Shown: in pieces, positions 10,430 to 22,735 of the stretch
Layout: the number at the start of each line of letters is the position of its first letter
How positions within the stretch are numbered: the stretch's first letter is position 1
Assembly: GCF_002127325.2 (NCBI RefSeq)
Contig: NC_035443.2
Span: forward strand, 119,688,462 to 119,752,461
DNA length: 64,000 bases
DNA from: Helianthus annuus
Taxonomy: Eukaryota > Streptophyta > Magnoliopsida > Asterales > Asteraceae
Direction of reading: 5' to 3'
Made by a program: the position numbers and the translations under genes
Notes under the pieces: generated by a model
Told to the model about the DNA's origin: nothing
The model's input: only the letters and a program-made list of their open reading frames with translations
Databases searched by the model: none

Positions 10430-13400
10430 GGTGTTTTTGTTGAAAAAAAAAACCATAGCGGTAGCGATTCTCTATTGTTTTGTTCAAGTTAATATTGCCT
10501 ACTGGAGCCACCAACTGCGAGTCTCACTTGACAACAGCTATCACCAACATCCCACTCATCGCTCGTTTGACGGGGCGTTCCATTCCGCAATCACGAACCT
10601 ATCTCAAGTGGCAAATAAGGTAACAACATAAAAACTTATTGCTCATAATACATATACACATCCTGTTAATATGCATTGACGAATTATAATATTATATTGA
10701 TTTGGATTGAATTTTAATTTGGAAATGGGAGTTTGTTGTATGGGACAACGAATTCAAAGATTATTTAACTATTTAATTAAATCTCTGTTTTGATTCAATT
10801 TATATCAATCTCAAAAGATTATTTAAATAATGGAGACGTTATACCATTGTATTTACAATTTTAGAGGACTTTTTAAGTTTCAGTTTTTGATATAATATAT
10901 TTCTAAGTGCAAAGAATATTGATATTTTGTTATTTAGTATATTTTAATTTATTGATAAGACAAAAAATGAATTGAGGACATATATCCAAAATATTGATTT
11001 CGGTGCATACATAAAAGATATAGTTAAAAAAAATTTACTCATTCATATTAGATACCGTATTACTCATTGTTTTAATAAACAATATGTAGGCTACTTCTTA
11101 ATTTATTTTTAGTGCTTGAATAAGAATGTATGAACAAAGCGGTAAAAAAATGAATTTAGATCGTTGCATAGAAACACAAGAGCATACACCAAGTAATTGG
11201 ATTTAATTAAATTTGCTTCTTGTTATAGTGATTTTGATTATATTGATGAGTTGGTATCTTATTCATAAAGTTGGATCAGATATATGTTATATATGAATAT
11301 TTGAAATATTTGCATGGTAAGATATTATATTTATAGCATTGAGACCCTTGTGATACTTTTACGATTATATGGAACTACATAATTTATTATTGTAGAAAGT
11401 AAAAAAAAATATAAAAAAAAGGTGGGCTTATTTACTAATAAACAAATGATGATATGTTAAAATCATAGTTTCAAATTAACACGACAGATATGTATACGTG
11501 AGATATTTTTTTTGTTACACTATAATTAATTATACCATGATAATTTATTCTAAAAAAAAGTTTTATGCTTTTTAATTGGTCGAAAAGAATATCTTATCTC
11601 ATAAATATAAAGTTTTACTACTCAATCAAGTACATAATATATACACTTTTTCTGTTAAACCCCAAGTGAAGTTCTTTTTATTCCTTTAACTGAAATTATT
11701 TGCTTGTTGGCCATAAAAAAAAAGATAAAATATTAATGTGGATCGTAATTAATTGTTTTCATTAGTCATTCTTAATATATAGCATGCCAAAGGACTTTTA
11801 CACAATTAGATATAAATGAGTTATAATGTGGATCGTAATTAATTGTTTTCATTAGTCATTGTTAATATATAGCATGCCAAAGGACTTTTACACAATTAGA
11901 TATAAATGAGTTATGTGTGTAGTGCTCATTGGAAACATCACGTGATTTAGTTTTAAATAAAGTATACAATCTATAATGCAATGTATTATTATTGTTATAG
12001 CATGATTATAAAAATAACATTTGGTATTTATACAAGGGTTATACTAGCATTTATAACAAATTTTGCATATAAGAAATTCATGTAATTGATTCCTATTGCT
12101 AGATATCATTATTTGTTATTAGAGAAACCCATTCTAGCGATGTCGGTTTTTCTCATGCATTCATTAGGCTATGTCATAATGTTTAATAATTTAATTTTTG
12201 ATTAACTATTATTATTGCTTGTATAAAATAATGACCATTGCTATATGATTCATATGTGCAATATATAGATTGTTTATTTGATGTCATTAGTTTTTTTTTT
12301 TTTTTTAATATCAATATTTGAGAAGAAAAAACTGAGTACGCTATGTAGTTCATAAATATTCCAATTTTCAAATAATAAATGATCTGAGAACTTGAAAGAG
12401 ATCTATGTTTAAGTTTCAAAGTAAGTAACGAATATATATAAGATATCTTTGTGATTGGTTATATCATATCTTTGTGATTGGTTATACCATGATATGTTAT
12501 TACATAAATTATATACGTTTGCTTATTAGTGATGAAAAGGTTTCTTATTTCATAAAGGCCTATTATAAGTTGTTTTTATATGATGACATGCTATGAGATC
12601 ATGTATTGAATGATTTGTTGCTATATATATCTTGTATTCTATATGCTATCATTTCTTTGCATCGATAATATTGAATGGAACGATTAAACCAGATCATGGT
12701 TTATTGTCACTCTCATGAAAGAGGAGAAATATGCGTAGATTTGACACCCAAAGTGTCATACTCCATGTATCTCATTATCAAGTTTTAAAGGTCGTGAGAT
12801 GTTAGACCGGTATTATTATATGACTCGGACAACAAAGAGAAGTTTATTTATAAGGGAAAATCGGATTAAACAAACTTTGTTTGTCAAACCTCAAATATGA
12901 TCCTAAGGTAGCAATATCATTAAAAAGAAACAAAAGGTTCTAAATCAATTTAGATTTATATGTCCGAGTAAATAATGGAAACCGTGAAAATTGTTTGGTT
13001 TTACTTTGATCCATGAAATGAATATATATTGATCATTGTGATCACTGAGAAAAATACAATGATGGTCATGTTGATAATGAGATCAACCATTAGAAATTAT
13101 AATGAGATCGACTACAATAATTGAAATGATAGTCATGATGAGATCAACTATTAGAATTGTAACAATAGTCATAATGAGATCGACCACCAAAAGTGGCAAA
13201 CTAAGGAATGACCATATAACATGATGGTTTAAACTTTGAAGTTATAATACATTCTCTTGTATCTTACATTTTGTATTACATACGTGCAAGTAATACATAT
13301 GCGATCATAATCCAAAGGTTTATGGATCATAAGTATTTAGTTAGTTGGCATGACCGGTTAGACCACACCGAGTCATTAATGATGATGTGAAAAGTATCGA

Positions 13401-13589
13401 AGAACCAGAAGATTATCTTGATAATTACATGCCATGTTTGCTCTCAAGTGAAGTTAAGTACTGATCAACAAAAGTAGGGTGTGAATCCCCAAATATTCTG
13501 GAAATGATAACGGAAATAAATATACAAACATGATACCATTTAGTATTTTAAAATCGATGCATCGTCTAAATGGTTATCAAATCCACAAC
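10430..13589 (+). other. Leader and eroded gag region of element A
   Basis: AT-rich sequence of 3.1 kb without a credible gene. It includes a 90-bp tandem duplication (copies from 11734 and 11824, sharing GTGGATCGTAATTAATTG and CATGCCAAAGGACTTTT) and a short repeat of TATCTTTGTGATTGGTTATA near 12440-12490. Gag is expected here but cannot be read. Confidence 0.55.
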
Positions 13590-15480
13590 CTGAAGCTTGT
13601 GTGATTGTGGCTTAGCTAATGTGACAGCAAGCATATTAATCCAGATTAGTATATTTATTTGATAATAATGAATTTGATTCACAAATTATTAACAATCATT
13701 GGAATAAGTGTTATTGTTGAGATAATCACTAAACGTCTACTACTGGTTACAAAGCCAATGATCATGAGAGGAGAAAAAGTTCATTTAGGTACATGTAATT
13801 TTATATATAGTACCATCAGTTCACATCAAGCCAATAAGTGATAGTTCTCCCCATACAGTTGGTTTTTGGTCAGGAACCAAAGATGGCTCATCAAAGATTT
13901 TGGTTGTGCGACATATATTGAAACGCATCCACCACACCACACAAAGATGGGACTTCTAAAAAGTTTGAGAATATGTTGGGTATAAATAATCGTCTATGAT
14001 TAAATACTTAAAGCCGTTAGTGAGAAATTCGTTTATGGCTCATTGGTTTTCACTTTAGTGAATGAATGTTCCCAACATTAGGGGGAGATAACAAGCAGTT
14101 GGAAAGTGAAAAGTAAAAATGAATTATCATGTCATCTTGATCCTCAGACTTTAAACTATGAACTAGAAGTTTAAAGTATAATTCATTTACTAATATTAAA
14201 GTACAAATTACCAGACAAGTTCACTGACCTAAATAGAGTGACCAAGTAAGTCACATAATCAACTGCTTATGCTCCAGTTATCATTGTGTCCAAAGAGGAC
14301 AACCACATATTTTTGTAATGAGTCTATTGCACGCCTATAGCGTGGTAGACTAGTTGATTCCAACAATAAAATTCCTCGAAAACTGGAGCAAGTAATTAAG
14401 ATGGTCAAGTCGAGGTTATAGTAATAAGATCCCCTGAAGGGACAATAGACATGATGGTTCAAGAAGAACCTCAGGTACCTGAAAATAAAGAGATCTCGCT
14501 AAGTTGTATCATGTCTAAGATATGTATGGAATCGAAATAAAAATCGACGTCGTTATACTTTTGTATATATTGTAGCGCTTAAAATGATTAAATGATGAGG
14601 ATCAAGATTTAAGATCTGCCTATGAATGAATATTAAGAAATGATTGGCCAAAATAGAAAGACGCAAATAAGGCAGAGTTTAGTTCTCTAATGAAATGGAA
14701 AGTTTCTGGACCAACAGTCCATACAACTGAAGTTGTAAAATATGCTGGATACAAAAGTGTCTTTACGCGAATCATGTGAAAATCAAATTAAGTGATATAA
14801 GTCAAAATTGGTGGCACAAGAATTTTCACAAATACCTATGATTGATTATGAGAAAACGTATTCTTCAGTGGTGGATGCATTGACTTTCCAATATCTTATT
14901 AGTCTGGTAATATATAAAAGAGAATTGACACGCGTCTTATGAAAGTTATGTATCACTTGATACTAAGTCATATAAAATAAGTTCTCGAGAATATTATGAT
15001 TATTATATAAATTCAGATCTGAATACATATACATGTTGTATATGTTATTGAATTGAATATAATTGGAACTCCCCATGAGTATCCTAAACCATTTGAGTGC
15101 TTAAGAGGTTAATTGAAACACCTTACGGATGTAATTATAGTGCACCAATACTCCAATAAACATACATAGAAAATGTGTACCTGGTTATTATGGCATCTCA
15201 ATGTACACTGTGTACAAACATGGCACAATATGAATTTTGGAGATAAAAGCAAGTGTTCTTGATATTTTTGCATATGATATAGATATATCTATGTGTTAAA
15301 AGGGCAAGTTTATATAGCAAAACTTCTAAAAGTGAAAGCACATGCATATTTGGATAAGATAGAAAGAATTCCCTTATGGATTGATAATGCTAGAAACATT
15401 AATGATGTAAAAACCACAAGAACGTATTATATGAAGTTGACAAAATATGTATGGACTAAAATAGTTGGGTCGAGTGTTGT
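13590..15480 (+). pseudogene. Copia pol remnants of element A (integrase C-terminus, reverse transcriptase)
   Basis: Fragments in shifting plus-strand frames follow copia pol. FGCATYIETHPPHHTKMG near 13.9 kb is the region after the integrase core, and FPTLGGDNKQLE near 14.08 kb is its usual continuation. LVAQEFSQ and IDYEKTYSSVVDALTFQYLI near 14.81-14.91 kb match the reverse transcriptase segment that precedes the catalytic domain. Stops and frameshifts occur every few dozen codons. The catalytic YVDD region and RNase H cannot be read. The 63-codon frame at 15293 may be part of the decayed tail. Confidence 0.65.
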
Positions 15481-16295
15481 ATAACTCGAGATATTCACAT
15501 AAAGAGGGATATAAGTTTAATTAAATTAGCCATGTTCTATGAACATTCTACTTTTAAAGTTCACTATAATCGCAATTTACAGTAATGATTCTAGGCATCA
15601 TTGAGAGAAATTGTCGAGCTTTTAGAGGGAGAATTTTTGAATGACATTGGCACGGTCTAATTATTACTCGAACTGTAGTTCGAGTATATATGTAATAATA
15701 TTTTACTAATCCCTCAAGTACATCTAGAAGATGATGTTTGGATATTTTAGTATGGACATAGTTGAACCTTAAAGTATGTTAAAGGTTGTTAAGTCATTTT
15801 TTATAAGAAATGACTATTATCATCTCCTACCAAAGTAGAGATTCTCATTCCAAAAGTACCATGGCTAAAGTGCAATTGTGCATTAATATTTCTTTCTATC
15901 TATGCATAATATGTTTTTCTTATTTGAATTTATCAACATGATATAGCACATGTACAATGAGGAGACATTTGAATGGTAAAGCAGATATGTCGATACCCTA
16001 AAGGTAAGAATGATATGTGTTTATATTTTACTAACCTATGAAATCTAGTTTCGTTAGTCTTGTAGATGTAAAGAATGTAACACAACATAGTAGTGGATCT
16101 TATGGTATTTGTTTGCAAGAGGAAGCACTAGAAGTCTCACAAGAAGATTTTACAACATTACTCAATATAAAGTATTGCACTTCAAGGCATCAAACAACAA
16201 ATTATTCTACAAAAGTTTTGAGTAACATTCGAGGAAGATGGACACATGTTACTTAAAGGATACATATTATAATGAGGGGGAGATTTTTTTAAGTT

Positions 16296-16472
16296 GCACT
16301 CTTTTTCCCTTAACTAAGTTTTGTCCCATCGGGTTTTCTTAGTAAGGTTTTTAACGAGGCAACATACCTGATCCAGAAGTATCAGAATAAGAAAATACGT
16401 GCTGCACTCTTTTTCCCTTAGCTGAGGTTTTGTCCCACTGGGTTTTCCTAGCAAGGTTTTTAACGAGGCAGT
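16296..16472 (+). repeat. Duplicated pre-LTR motif of element A
   Basis: A block of about 68 bp reading GCACTCTTTTTCCCTTA, TTTTGTCCCA, GGGTTTTC and AAGGTTTTTAACGAGGCA occurs at 16296-16363 and again at 16402-16472. I recall similar text just upstream of the 3' LTR in other plant copia elements, so it may be a functional 3' UTR signal. Here it is doubled. Confidence 0.75.
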
Positions 16473-16514
16473 ATCACCAAGCGTATTAAAAGTATGTGGA
16501 TAGTCAAGGGGGAG

Positions 16515-16742
16515 TGTTATGAATGAGTCATTTATATGGTGACTCTCCACATACATAACTCATGTCTCTTTATTTTCTTTGTATTAATGTATATGCCTAA
16601 ATATATAGAGGCATTTGTATATGGTGAAGATTGATTAATGAATAAGAATTCTCCATGTTCTATTCTCTACATGATTTTATAGTTTTCTTCTCATGTTTAT
16701 ATAATTATATATTAGTAGCTAATAGACCATTGTTTTACAACA
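16515..16742 (+). repeat. 3' LTR of element A
   Basis: 228 bp, TG...CA. It is preceded by the polypurine tract AAGGGGGAG (16506-16514) and followed by target duplication CTTCT. Confidence 0.95.
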
Positions 16743-16747
16743 CTTCT

Positions 16748-18207
16748 AACTTTTTTAATAAAAAAATCATATTGAAATTGAAGTTTAAGAATCAGAGTCA
16801 TGGTTCGGAGAAAAAAATAGTGTTTGGTATCAAACAAAAACCGGTCAATCATCACTCTTCATGTCGGAACCAAAATATCAAACAAACGTATTACACTGGT
16901 AAAACAAAGACTACCATTACAAAGATGAAAATGAAACACATACAACACCACATTAACAAATCGTAACTAAATCTCACTACCTATCATCAAAATGCTTTCA
17001 AATTACTAATCCAATCATGTATTATTCAGATATCACGTAGAAACAACCAATTCTAACAATTGTTCCGGTTTTTAACAGCATTACGATAACAAATATACTG
17101 AAATTGGAGCCTAATTTCACTACTTTGTAGCATCATCAGCGTATTCATGATTCTGAACAACGGTAATTTCTACAATGAAACGCAAAACAACCACAAATTA
17201 ACGAAATCAGACCGTAAATTCACTGTTAATCATCACAATCCTAAGAAATTCATAATTAGATCGTGTGTTATTCACGCGTCATGTTAGTATCAAAATCAGA
17301 CGATTATACATTTAAACCTAACAAATTCAGAACACTTACGTTTGAAGGGTATGTAAAACAGATTGTAAACCATGGGCGTAGAGATACGTACCGGAATTAG
17401 CCGACTGAATATTAAGTCACTATAAGGGATTTGAGGGATTGAATGACTTGGTGAATAAAAACGAAAGAAGCATTTGAATTCTAGAAAATGAAGAAAAATG
17501 TGAACGTGAAAATGGCGGTGGTGCAGTTGTGGATGATGGTTACGCAACCATCGATGACGTCTCCCTACAAACTTCACCACTGCCATCCATTTTCATTGTA
17601 TAATTCCCTTTTATAGATCCAATAATCAGCATCTTCATTCTCGCATACTCCATCGAGGGTTTCGATACATGAACAACGATAAACAATTAAACAATGATAA
17701 ACAATTGACCAATGATAAACAAATATGTAACGATTTAAGAATGGAAAATAACGACAAACATGGAAAACACAAATTCGCTCTGTATATTCAAGAAGGGAAG
17801 AGTCCCTTTGATCTCGAACTTGTCTGATGGATGCTTCCGATTTACGAATGGAACATGGAGTGAGAAAGGGATCTGGGGAAGTTGAAGAATTAAGCAATTT
17901 GATTTGTGTGGAAGCGATGGTTGTTTGATAATGTCACGTTAAATGTTGGATGGATATGATGGTCGGTCAGGACCGTAAACTTGAAACGGTGCAATTAAAG
18001 GCAACGGAAGTTGCCAACAGATGCGAGTTTAATCATAGTTGTTTTTAACCAACGCGAGTTGGTTTTTGTATAAGAGATATAATTTATTAGTTTATATATT
18101 GTGGTTTAACTAAAAAGAGCATAACACTTTCTTATGCCATTGTCATGTAGACAGTGGTCTTTAATTAACTCATCTTTTTTATTATAACATTGTAGTTTAA
18201 CTAATAA
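16748..18207. other. Unassigned interval
   Basis: No homologous gene is recognisable. On the minus strand, 17.9 to 17.5 kb looks like a plant 5' UTR leading to a short ATG frame at 17591 (about 16 codons) before a possible GT donor. No following exon can be found, so I do not call a gene. The minus-strand frames at 17296-17586 and 17574-17897 show no known domain. Confidence 0.35.
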
Positions 18208-18345
18208 CTAGGTTGTTCCCACTCGCGTGTTGCGACAGGGAACCAACTTGTTTTAGAAAGCATAACTAATGCGATTAAGAACCTGGTTATTGATAACGAC
18301 TTATGTTCTAGTTAGAGATTTTCAATATAATAACATAAACTAGTT
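18208..18345 (-). mobile_element. Helitron 3' terminus (minus strand), remainder undefined
   Basis: Read on the minus strand, a GC-rich hairpin region (CCCTGTCGCAACACGCGAGT) is followed by GGGAACAAC and CTAG at 18211-18208, then T. This is a Helitron-type 3' end pointing left. The element should extend rightward, probably past the PIF element inserted next to it. Its 5' end was not found. Confidence 0.55.
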
Positions 18346-18683
18346 AGACCGCCCGTAGTGGGGCGTTTTTTTTTTTTTTAATTTTCAAAAATCACGCTGC
18401 ATAACGCCCCGGTCACCATTACAGGGGGCGTGACCGGGCGTTATTTTTCAAAAAATTTGAGTCCGGCGTTTTTATTATAACGCGTAAATTTGCGAGGATC
18501 GAGGAAAAACTACCGTTGTCAAACGGTCAAATGCTGTTTTATTTTTTTTTAATTTAATAAATTAACCCAACTATATATATCAACCCATTTAACATATTTT
18601 TTATACAACAACTACTCACTTTCTCTCCCACTTTCTTCTAATTTTTATAAAAAAACCCACTTTCTTCTAATTTTTATACAATC

Positions 18684-19928
18684 ATGCATCCATACCGACC
18701 CCCTTTTGGTGTCCCCGCAAGATCCACGAACCCGAACACAACCCAACCGCAAACCCCATACAACCTTCAAGACATGGACCCGAGCTTTTTAACTTAGGCT
18801 TACTTGAGTGGCGCCTCCGTTTGTTCCTCCCACTTTCGGCTATGGTCAAGCCGAAGCCGAACCCGATGTGGAAGTCGTACCGTCACAACCCGAAGCCGAA
18901 CCCGATGTGGAAGTCGTACCGGAGACGCAACCCGAACCGGTGCAAGAAACATCGAAACGCGGCAAAAGGTCGCATAAGAAGAAGGAAAAAGACGCACCGC
19001 GGCGTACAAAAAATATCATTAAATGGACGAAGGAAGAGGAATTCACGTTGACTCTGGCGTTTCTCGACATTTCGGAGGACGAAGAGACCGGTAACTATTT
19101 TATATAAATATTATTTTACTTATTTTGTTACTTTAATTTTTAACATACAACTTATATTTTTTTTTTTTTTTTTTTGTAGCAAACTTTCAAACGGGCCCGG
19201 TTTTTTGGGATAGGGTTCGTGCACTCTTCTTTAGCACGTGGGGTCAAGGCGAACATCGGGACAAAGATTCCATTTCTAGCAAATGGACCGACATCAACAA
19301 CAAGTGTCATGCGTTCCAAGAAGTCTTCCAACGTAACTACGATAATCGGCCGAGCGGTGAAGGTGACGTGGGGGTTTTAACAAAGACTTTGGAGGAGTTC
19401 GAGAGGACAAAATGCCCTTTCACGTACTATAAGTGTTGGGAGCTACTACGAAAAAGTCCAAAGTGGGCGGTAGTTAATCCAATGACGTCTAGTAGTAGAC
19501 GTCGGGCTAAAAGGTCAAAAACATCATCCTCCGTTGACCCGTCAACTCCGACATCGGATGCCCGCAATGTTCATTTAAATGAGGCGGTGGACGTTGACGA
19601 GGGAATTCAAGAAGAGTTGGTCCGACCCACCGGTAGAAGAAAGGGAACCGGGAAAAAAACGGTCGAGTCGTCTTCCGATCTCGAGTTAAAGGAAGATTTC
19701 GAGGAGATGAACCGTCGTCTCCAAGACATTCGCGACCTCGGCCACCAACGTTATGAGATTATGAAGGAACGAGTGGCCGAAACCAAAAAATTTAACGAGA
19801 TGCAAGAGGCGAGGCAAATGGAAAAGGACATTGAGTTTTTGTCCAAACCTATCGACCACCTACAAGGCGATGCGTTGATCCTTGCGCAAATGCGTCGCCA
19901 AAAAATTAGAGAAAAATATGGACTCTAG
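18684..19928 (+). pseudogene. PIF/Harbinger ORF1: Myb/SANT-like DNA-binding protein, two exons
   Basis: Proteins of this type accompany PIF/Harbinger transposases, bind the element's ends and help the transposase act in the nucleus. The ATG at 18684 opens a frame that stops at TAG 18795. The protein then continues one base out of frame from about 18800 as APPFVPPTFGYG. The SANT/Myb-like domain starts KWTKEEEFTLTLAFLDIS, crosses an 89-bp GT..AG intron (19091-19179, ending in a long T-run) and continues VFWDRVRALFF, DSISSKWTDINNKCHAFQEV and CPFTYYKCWELLRKSPKW. Exon 2 (19180-19928) is fully open, with a basic linker, a charged coiled-coil-like region (LKEDFEEMNRRLQDIRDLG) and the end RRQKIREKYGL. 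The early stop and frameshift suggest a recently dead copy. Confidence 0.85.
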
Positions 19929-19934
19929 ATCATG

Positions 19935-20060
19935 TTATTTTTTTTTAAGTTTATTTTTTCTGTTTTTTTTATTTTCTGTTTTTTTATTTTTCTGTTTTTT
20001 TTTTCTGTTTTTCTGTTTTTTTTATTTTCTGTTTTTTTTTCAGTTTTTTTTTATTTTTAT
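19935..20060. repeat. T-rich low-complexity tract
   Basis: Degenerate repeats of TTTTTTCTG directly follow the stop codon of the PIF ORF1. The hydrophobic open frame across it is an artefact. Confidence 0.8.
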
Positions 20061-20469
20061 TTCAAGTAATGTAATTTTATTTTTAAATTAATGAAGTTTT
20101 TTTATGTTTTAAATTAAAAAAAATAATCGTGAAATGATTGTGAAATGATTGAATGGGGGTTATTGGCATAATGCCCCACTACGCCACTTTTGCTATAATG
20201 CCCTCTTGCTGACTAGGACGCCACATGTCGAATAATGCCCCATGGTGAGGGCATTATAAAGTGTTACCACTACACATGGTCTTATAACACTCGTAACAAA
20301 ATACAGTGATGCCATTCATAATCAGTTGACTTTAAGGGGTCTAAGTTATACACTTGGTAACACAATGATTACGATATATTTACGCAGTGTGCATCCTCAG
20401 GCCACGATTCAACTACTCCCAGATGCCATTTCATAAAGTATAAGCACATGAAATAAACTCTTAACTCTA

Positions 20470-20689
20470 GGGGTCTGTTTGGTATGGGGTAATGGAATGG
20501 ATGAGGGAATGAAATGGATGAGGTAATGGAATGGACAATGGAATGAAATGGATCATTCCATTCCATTCCATTGTGATGTTTGGTTACACATATGTGAATA
20601 GAATGAATCACTACTTTGTACATTTTGATAAAAAAAAAAGAACTAACGAAATACAGTTGTATTAAAAACGACAAAAATATAATTGCCTC

Positions 20690-20732
<43 letters not shown>

Positions 20733-20808
20733 GTAAAATAATTAATACTTACATTTTTATATATATTAATATTAGTATTAATATAAATATATATAAATAT
20801 AAACATAA

Positions 20809-20864
<56 letters not shown>

Positions 20865-21065
20865 TTATATTTCATTCCATTCCTTGAAGGAATGAAAAAA
20901 AAAAACATCCCCTTACCAAGGAATGAAAATTGTTATATTTGGAAGGAGTTACATTCCTTTGGAATGCTTCATTCCATTACCCCATGATAACCAAACATGT
21001 TTCTTTTCATTCCATGAGAATGAACCATTCCATTCCACCTTCTATTCCTTCGTACCAAACGCTAC
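20470..21065. mobile_element. Tourist-like MITE with GGAATG arms and TAA microsatellites
   Basis: The ends are inverted: GGGTCTGTTTGGTA at the left and, reverse-complemented, GGTAGCGTTTGGTA at the right, with CTA on both outer sides (20467-20469 and 21066-21068). Inner arms are complementary runs of GGAATGGAATGG and CCATTCCATTCC. The middle holds two (TAA)n microsatellites near 20690-20730 and 20810-20862. The long minus-strand frame over it (poly-Ile) is a product of the microsatellites. Confidence 0.7.
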
Positions 21066-21848
21066 CTAGATCAGATCAAATACCGAAACTCTTTCGAGAA
21101 AACAAATTGACCCATATGAAACAAAGAAAGAAATCAACTTTAAAATTAAACACAGCTACCCAATCAAAATATTTGTGATGATTTCTATAAGTAGAAAACA
21201 CAAACACATACTTTACCAAAGTTGTTCCCATCTTTCCAATTGCAAAATTTCCCACTCTTTCCTATAAATTTAAACAAATAATCCAATAAGGGTTTAACAA
21301 TACCTCTAAAAAGGCAGCAGACTGAGCTAACAAAAGGGGCTTTTCAACATTACTGTAAACATGTTCATAAAGATTTGATATAAAATTATGATTTTATATT
21401 ATTTAAAGATTTGAAGAATTTTAAAAACGATATATTGTTTAAAAAAAGTTTAAAAATCAAATGATTTTCATTTTTAAAACGACATTTATAAAAAAAACAA
21501 ACGGTTAATAAATCCACATTTATTTGTAAATTTGAAACCTATTTTGTTAAATAATAATAGTGAAAATAACTAAATAAAAAAAACTTGAGTAATTGCATTA
21601 ATAATCTTTTAAATATTAAGAAAACTTTGTAATTTTAAAAAACAGCCCCTAAGGCATATAATAACCTAATTACCTTTACATTAAATTGTAAAAAAATAAC
21701 AAAGTTAGTGTGAGGGCCCAAAACCGTTATAAAATGAAACCACAGGATCTGATATGTTAAAAAATTCTTTTTTGGACTAAAAGTGTTAAACTGGCTAAAC
21801 CACAAGGGTCAAAATAGTAATTTACTCTTATTATTACTATCCGCTAAT
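21066..21848. other. Unassigned AT-rich interval
   Basis: No gene. The last 120 bases (TTTTGGACTAAAAGTGTTAAACTGG and onward) resemble one arm of a foldback MITE, but no partner arm was found. Confidence 0.35.
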
Positions 21849-22487
21849 TAGGGGTGAGCAAATTAACCACCATAACCGATAACCAACCATAACCGACATA
21901 ACCGAACCACTAATAACCGATAATCAATATAACCAATGTTTATGGTTATGAAACTTTGTATAACCGCTCAATCGGTTATGGTTATGGTTATGAAGCTTTG
22001 GTTAACCGATATAACCGAAACTGAACCGAACTTGTGATGTTAACTTTACATAATGGATTTGTGTTTTACAAAACCATATAGAGGGTTTTTAGTAAGATAA
22101 AAATATGTTAGTAACAAAATGATCTTGATGTAGATGTTATTTATTTTGATAAAGAACTAAGGTGTTATAGCCATAATTGTTTTTGTTTGAGAATTACCTT
22201 ATTAAAAAGAACCCTAAATCGGTAGTTTAACCAAAAAGTTTAGTCTTCGTTATCTTATAAAATAGGCTCAAGCTAAGTTCAAATCGTGCACAACCCTATT
22301 TATTTCAAACCTTGCTTGGTTACTTAACCGAAATTAACCAAAACCGAACCATAACCGACTTCATAACCGATTAACCGTAACCGAAGTTTGGTTATGGTTA
22401 TGGTTACCAAAACTCCATAACCGAACTAGTGGTTATGGTTATAGTTAATAGTAAAAACCGAACCAAACCGACCCATGCATACCCCTA
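21849..22487. mobile_element. hAT-type MITE with 8-bp TSD
   Basis: It starts TAGGGGTGAGCA and ends in the reverse complement of TAGGGGTATGCA. The 8-bp sequence CCGCTAAT flanks it on both sides (21841-21848 and 22488-22495), the size hAT elements duplicate. The interior is dominated by GGTTAT and ATAACC hexamers in both orientations, forming large imperfect inverted repeats. It has no coding capacity. Confidence 0.88.
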
Positions 22488-22687
22488 CCGCTAATAACAC
22501 AACCCAAATGGAACAGTGCCTACCAGGTGGTGCCACTTTTCAATTGGGCCACTTAAAAGAGTTTTGTAAACAACAATTGCCACGCATCTAAACCCCACTA
22601 AAAACCCACCGCGGGTTGTACAAGTCGGATTAGTTTCACGGAGCCTCTGTGGTACCCCTACATTTTTGAAGTGGAAAATAAGAAGAA

Positions 22688-22735
22688 CTAGGATTTTGCC
22701 CGCCGCGCGTTGCGGTGGCGCGACAGGTGGAAACA
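22688..22735 (-). mobile_element. Helitron 3' terminus (minus strand)
   Basis: On the minus strand, GC hairpin sequence CCGCAACGCGCGGCGGGC is followed by AAAATC and CTAG at 22691-22688, then T. The element body should run rightward and probably includes the repeated block at 23.0-23.8 kb. Its 5' end was not identified. Confidence 0.6.

Larger units (their letters stand above)
10187..16742 (+). mobile_element. LTR retrotransposon A (Ty1/copia, degenerate interior)
   Basis: Two 228-bp LTRs flank the element, starting TGTTATG and ending ACAACA, with the 5-bp duplication CTTCT on both sides (10182-10186 and 16743-16747). I count only two differences between the LTRs (about 0.9%), implying a recent insertion. 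The purine run AAGGGGGAG abuts the right LTR. Integrase and reverse transcriptase remnants in the interior show copia order and plus orientation, but stops and frameshifts are everywhere. No long open frame exists in 6.1 kb. It is best seen as a non-autonomous copy that moved using proteins of a relative. Confidence 0.92.
18347..20281. mobile_element. PIF/Harbinger element carrying only the Myb/SANT gene
   Basis: Terminal inverted repeats are GACCGCCCGTAGTGG at the left and, reverse-complemented, GACCATGTGTAGTGG at the right (11 of 15 match). TTA triplets flank the element (18344-18346 and 20282-20284), the TWA target duplication of PIF/Harbinger elements. The subterminal sequence is rich in GGGGCGTTAT. 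The element is 1,935 bp and encodes one spliced Myb/SANT-like protein but no DDE transposase, so it is non-autonomous. Confidence 0.85.

Noticed and set aside
10428..10631. 67-codon frame after the left LTR of element A as a Gag start
   Set aside because: No Gag similarity, and it overlaps the leader of a decayed element.
17296..17897. Minus-strand frames suggestive of a host first exon
   Set aside because: A 5' UTR-like stretch and short ATG frame exist, but no continuing exon or known domain was found.
20369..20908. 179-codon minus-strand frame
   Set aside because: Mostly poly-Ile translated from (TAA)n microsatellites of a MITE.
21217..21352. Two putative minus-strand host exons (NVEKPLLLAQSAAFLE and ERVGNFAIGKMGTTL) with GT/AG borders
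   Set aside because: The intron between them would be 42 bp, shorter than plant introns normally allow, and neither piece matches a protein I recognise.
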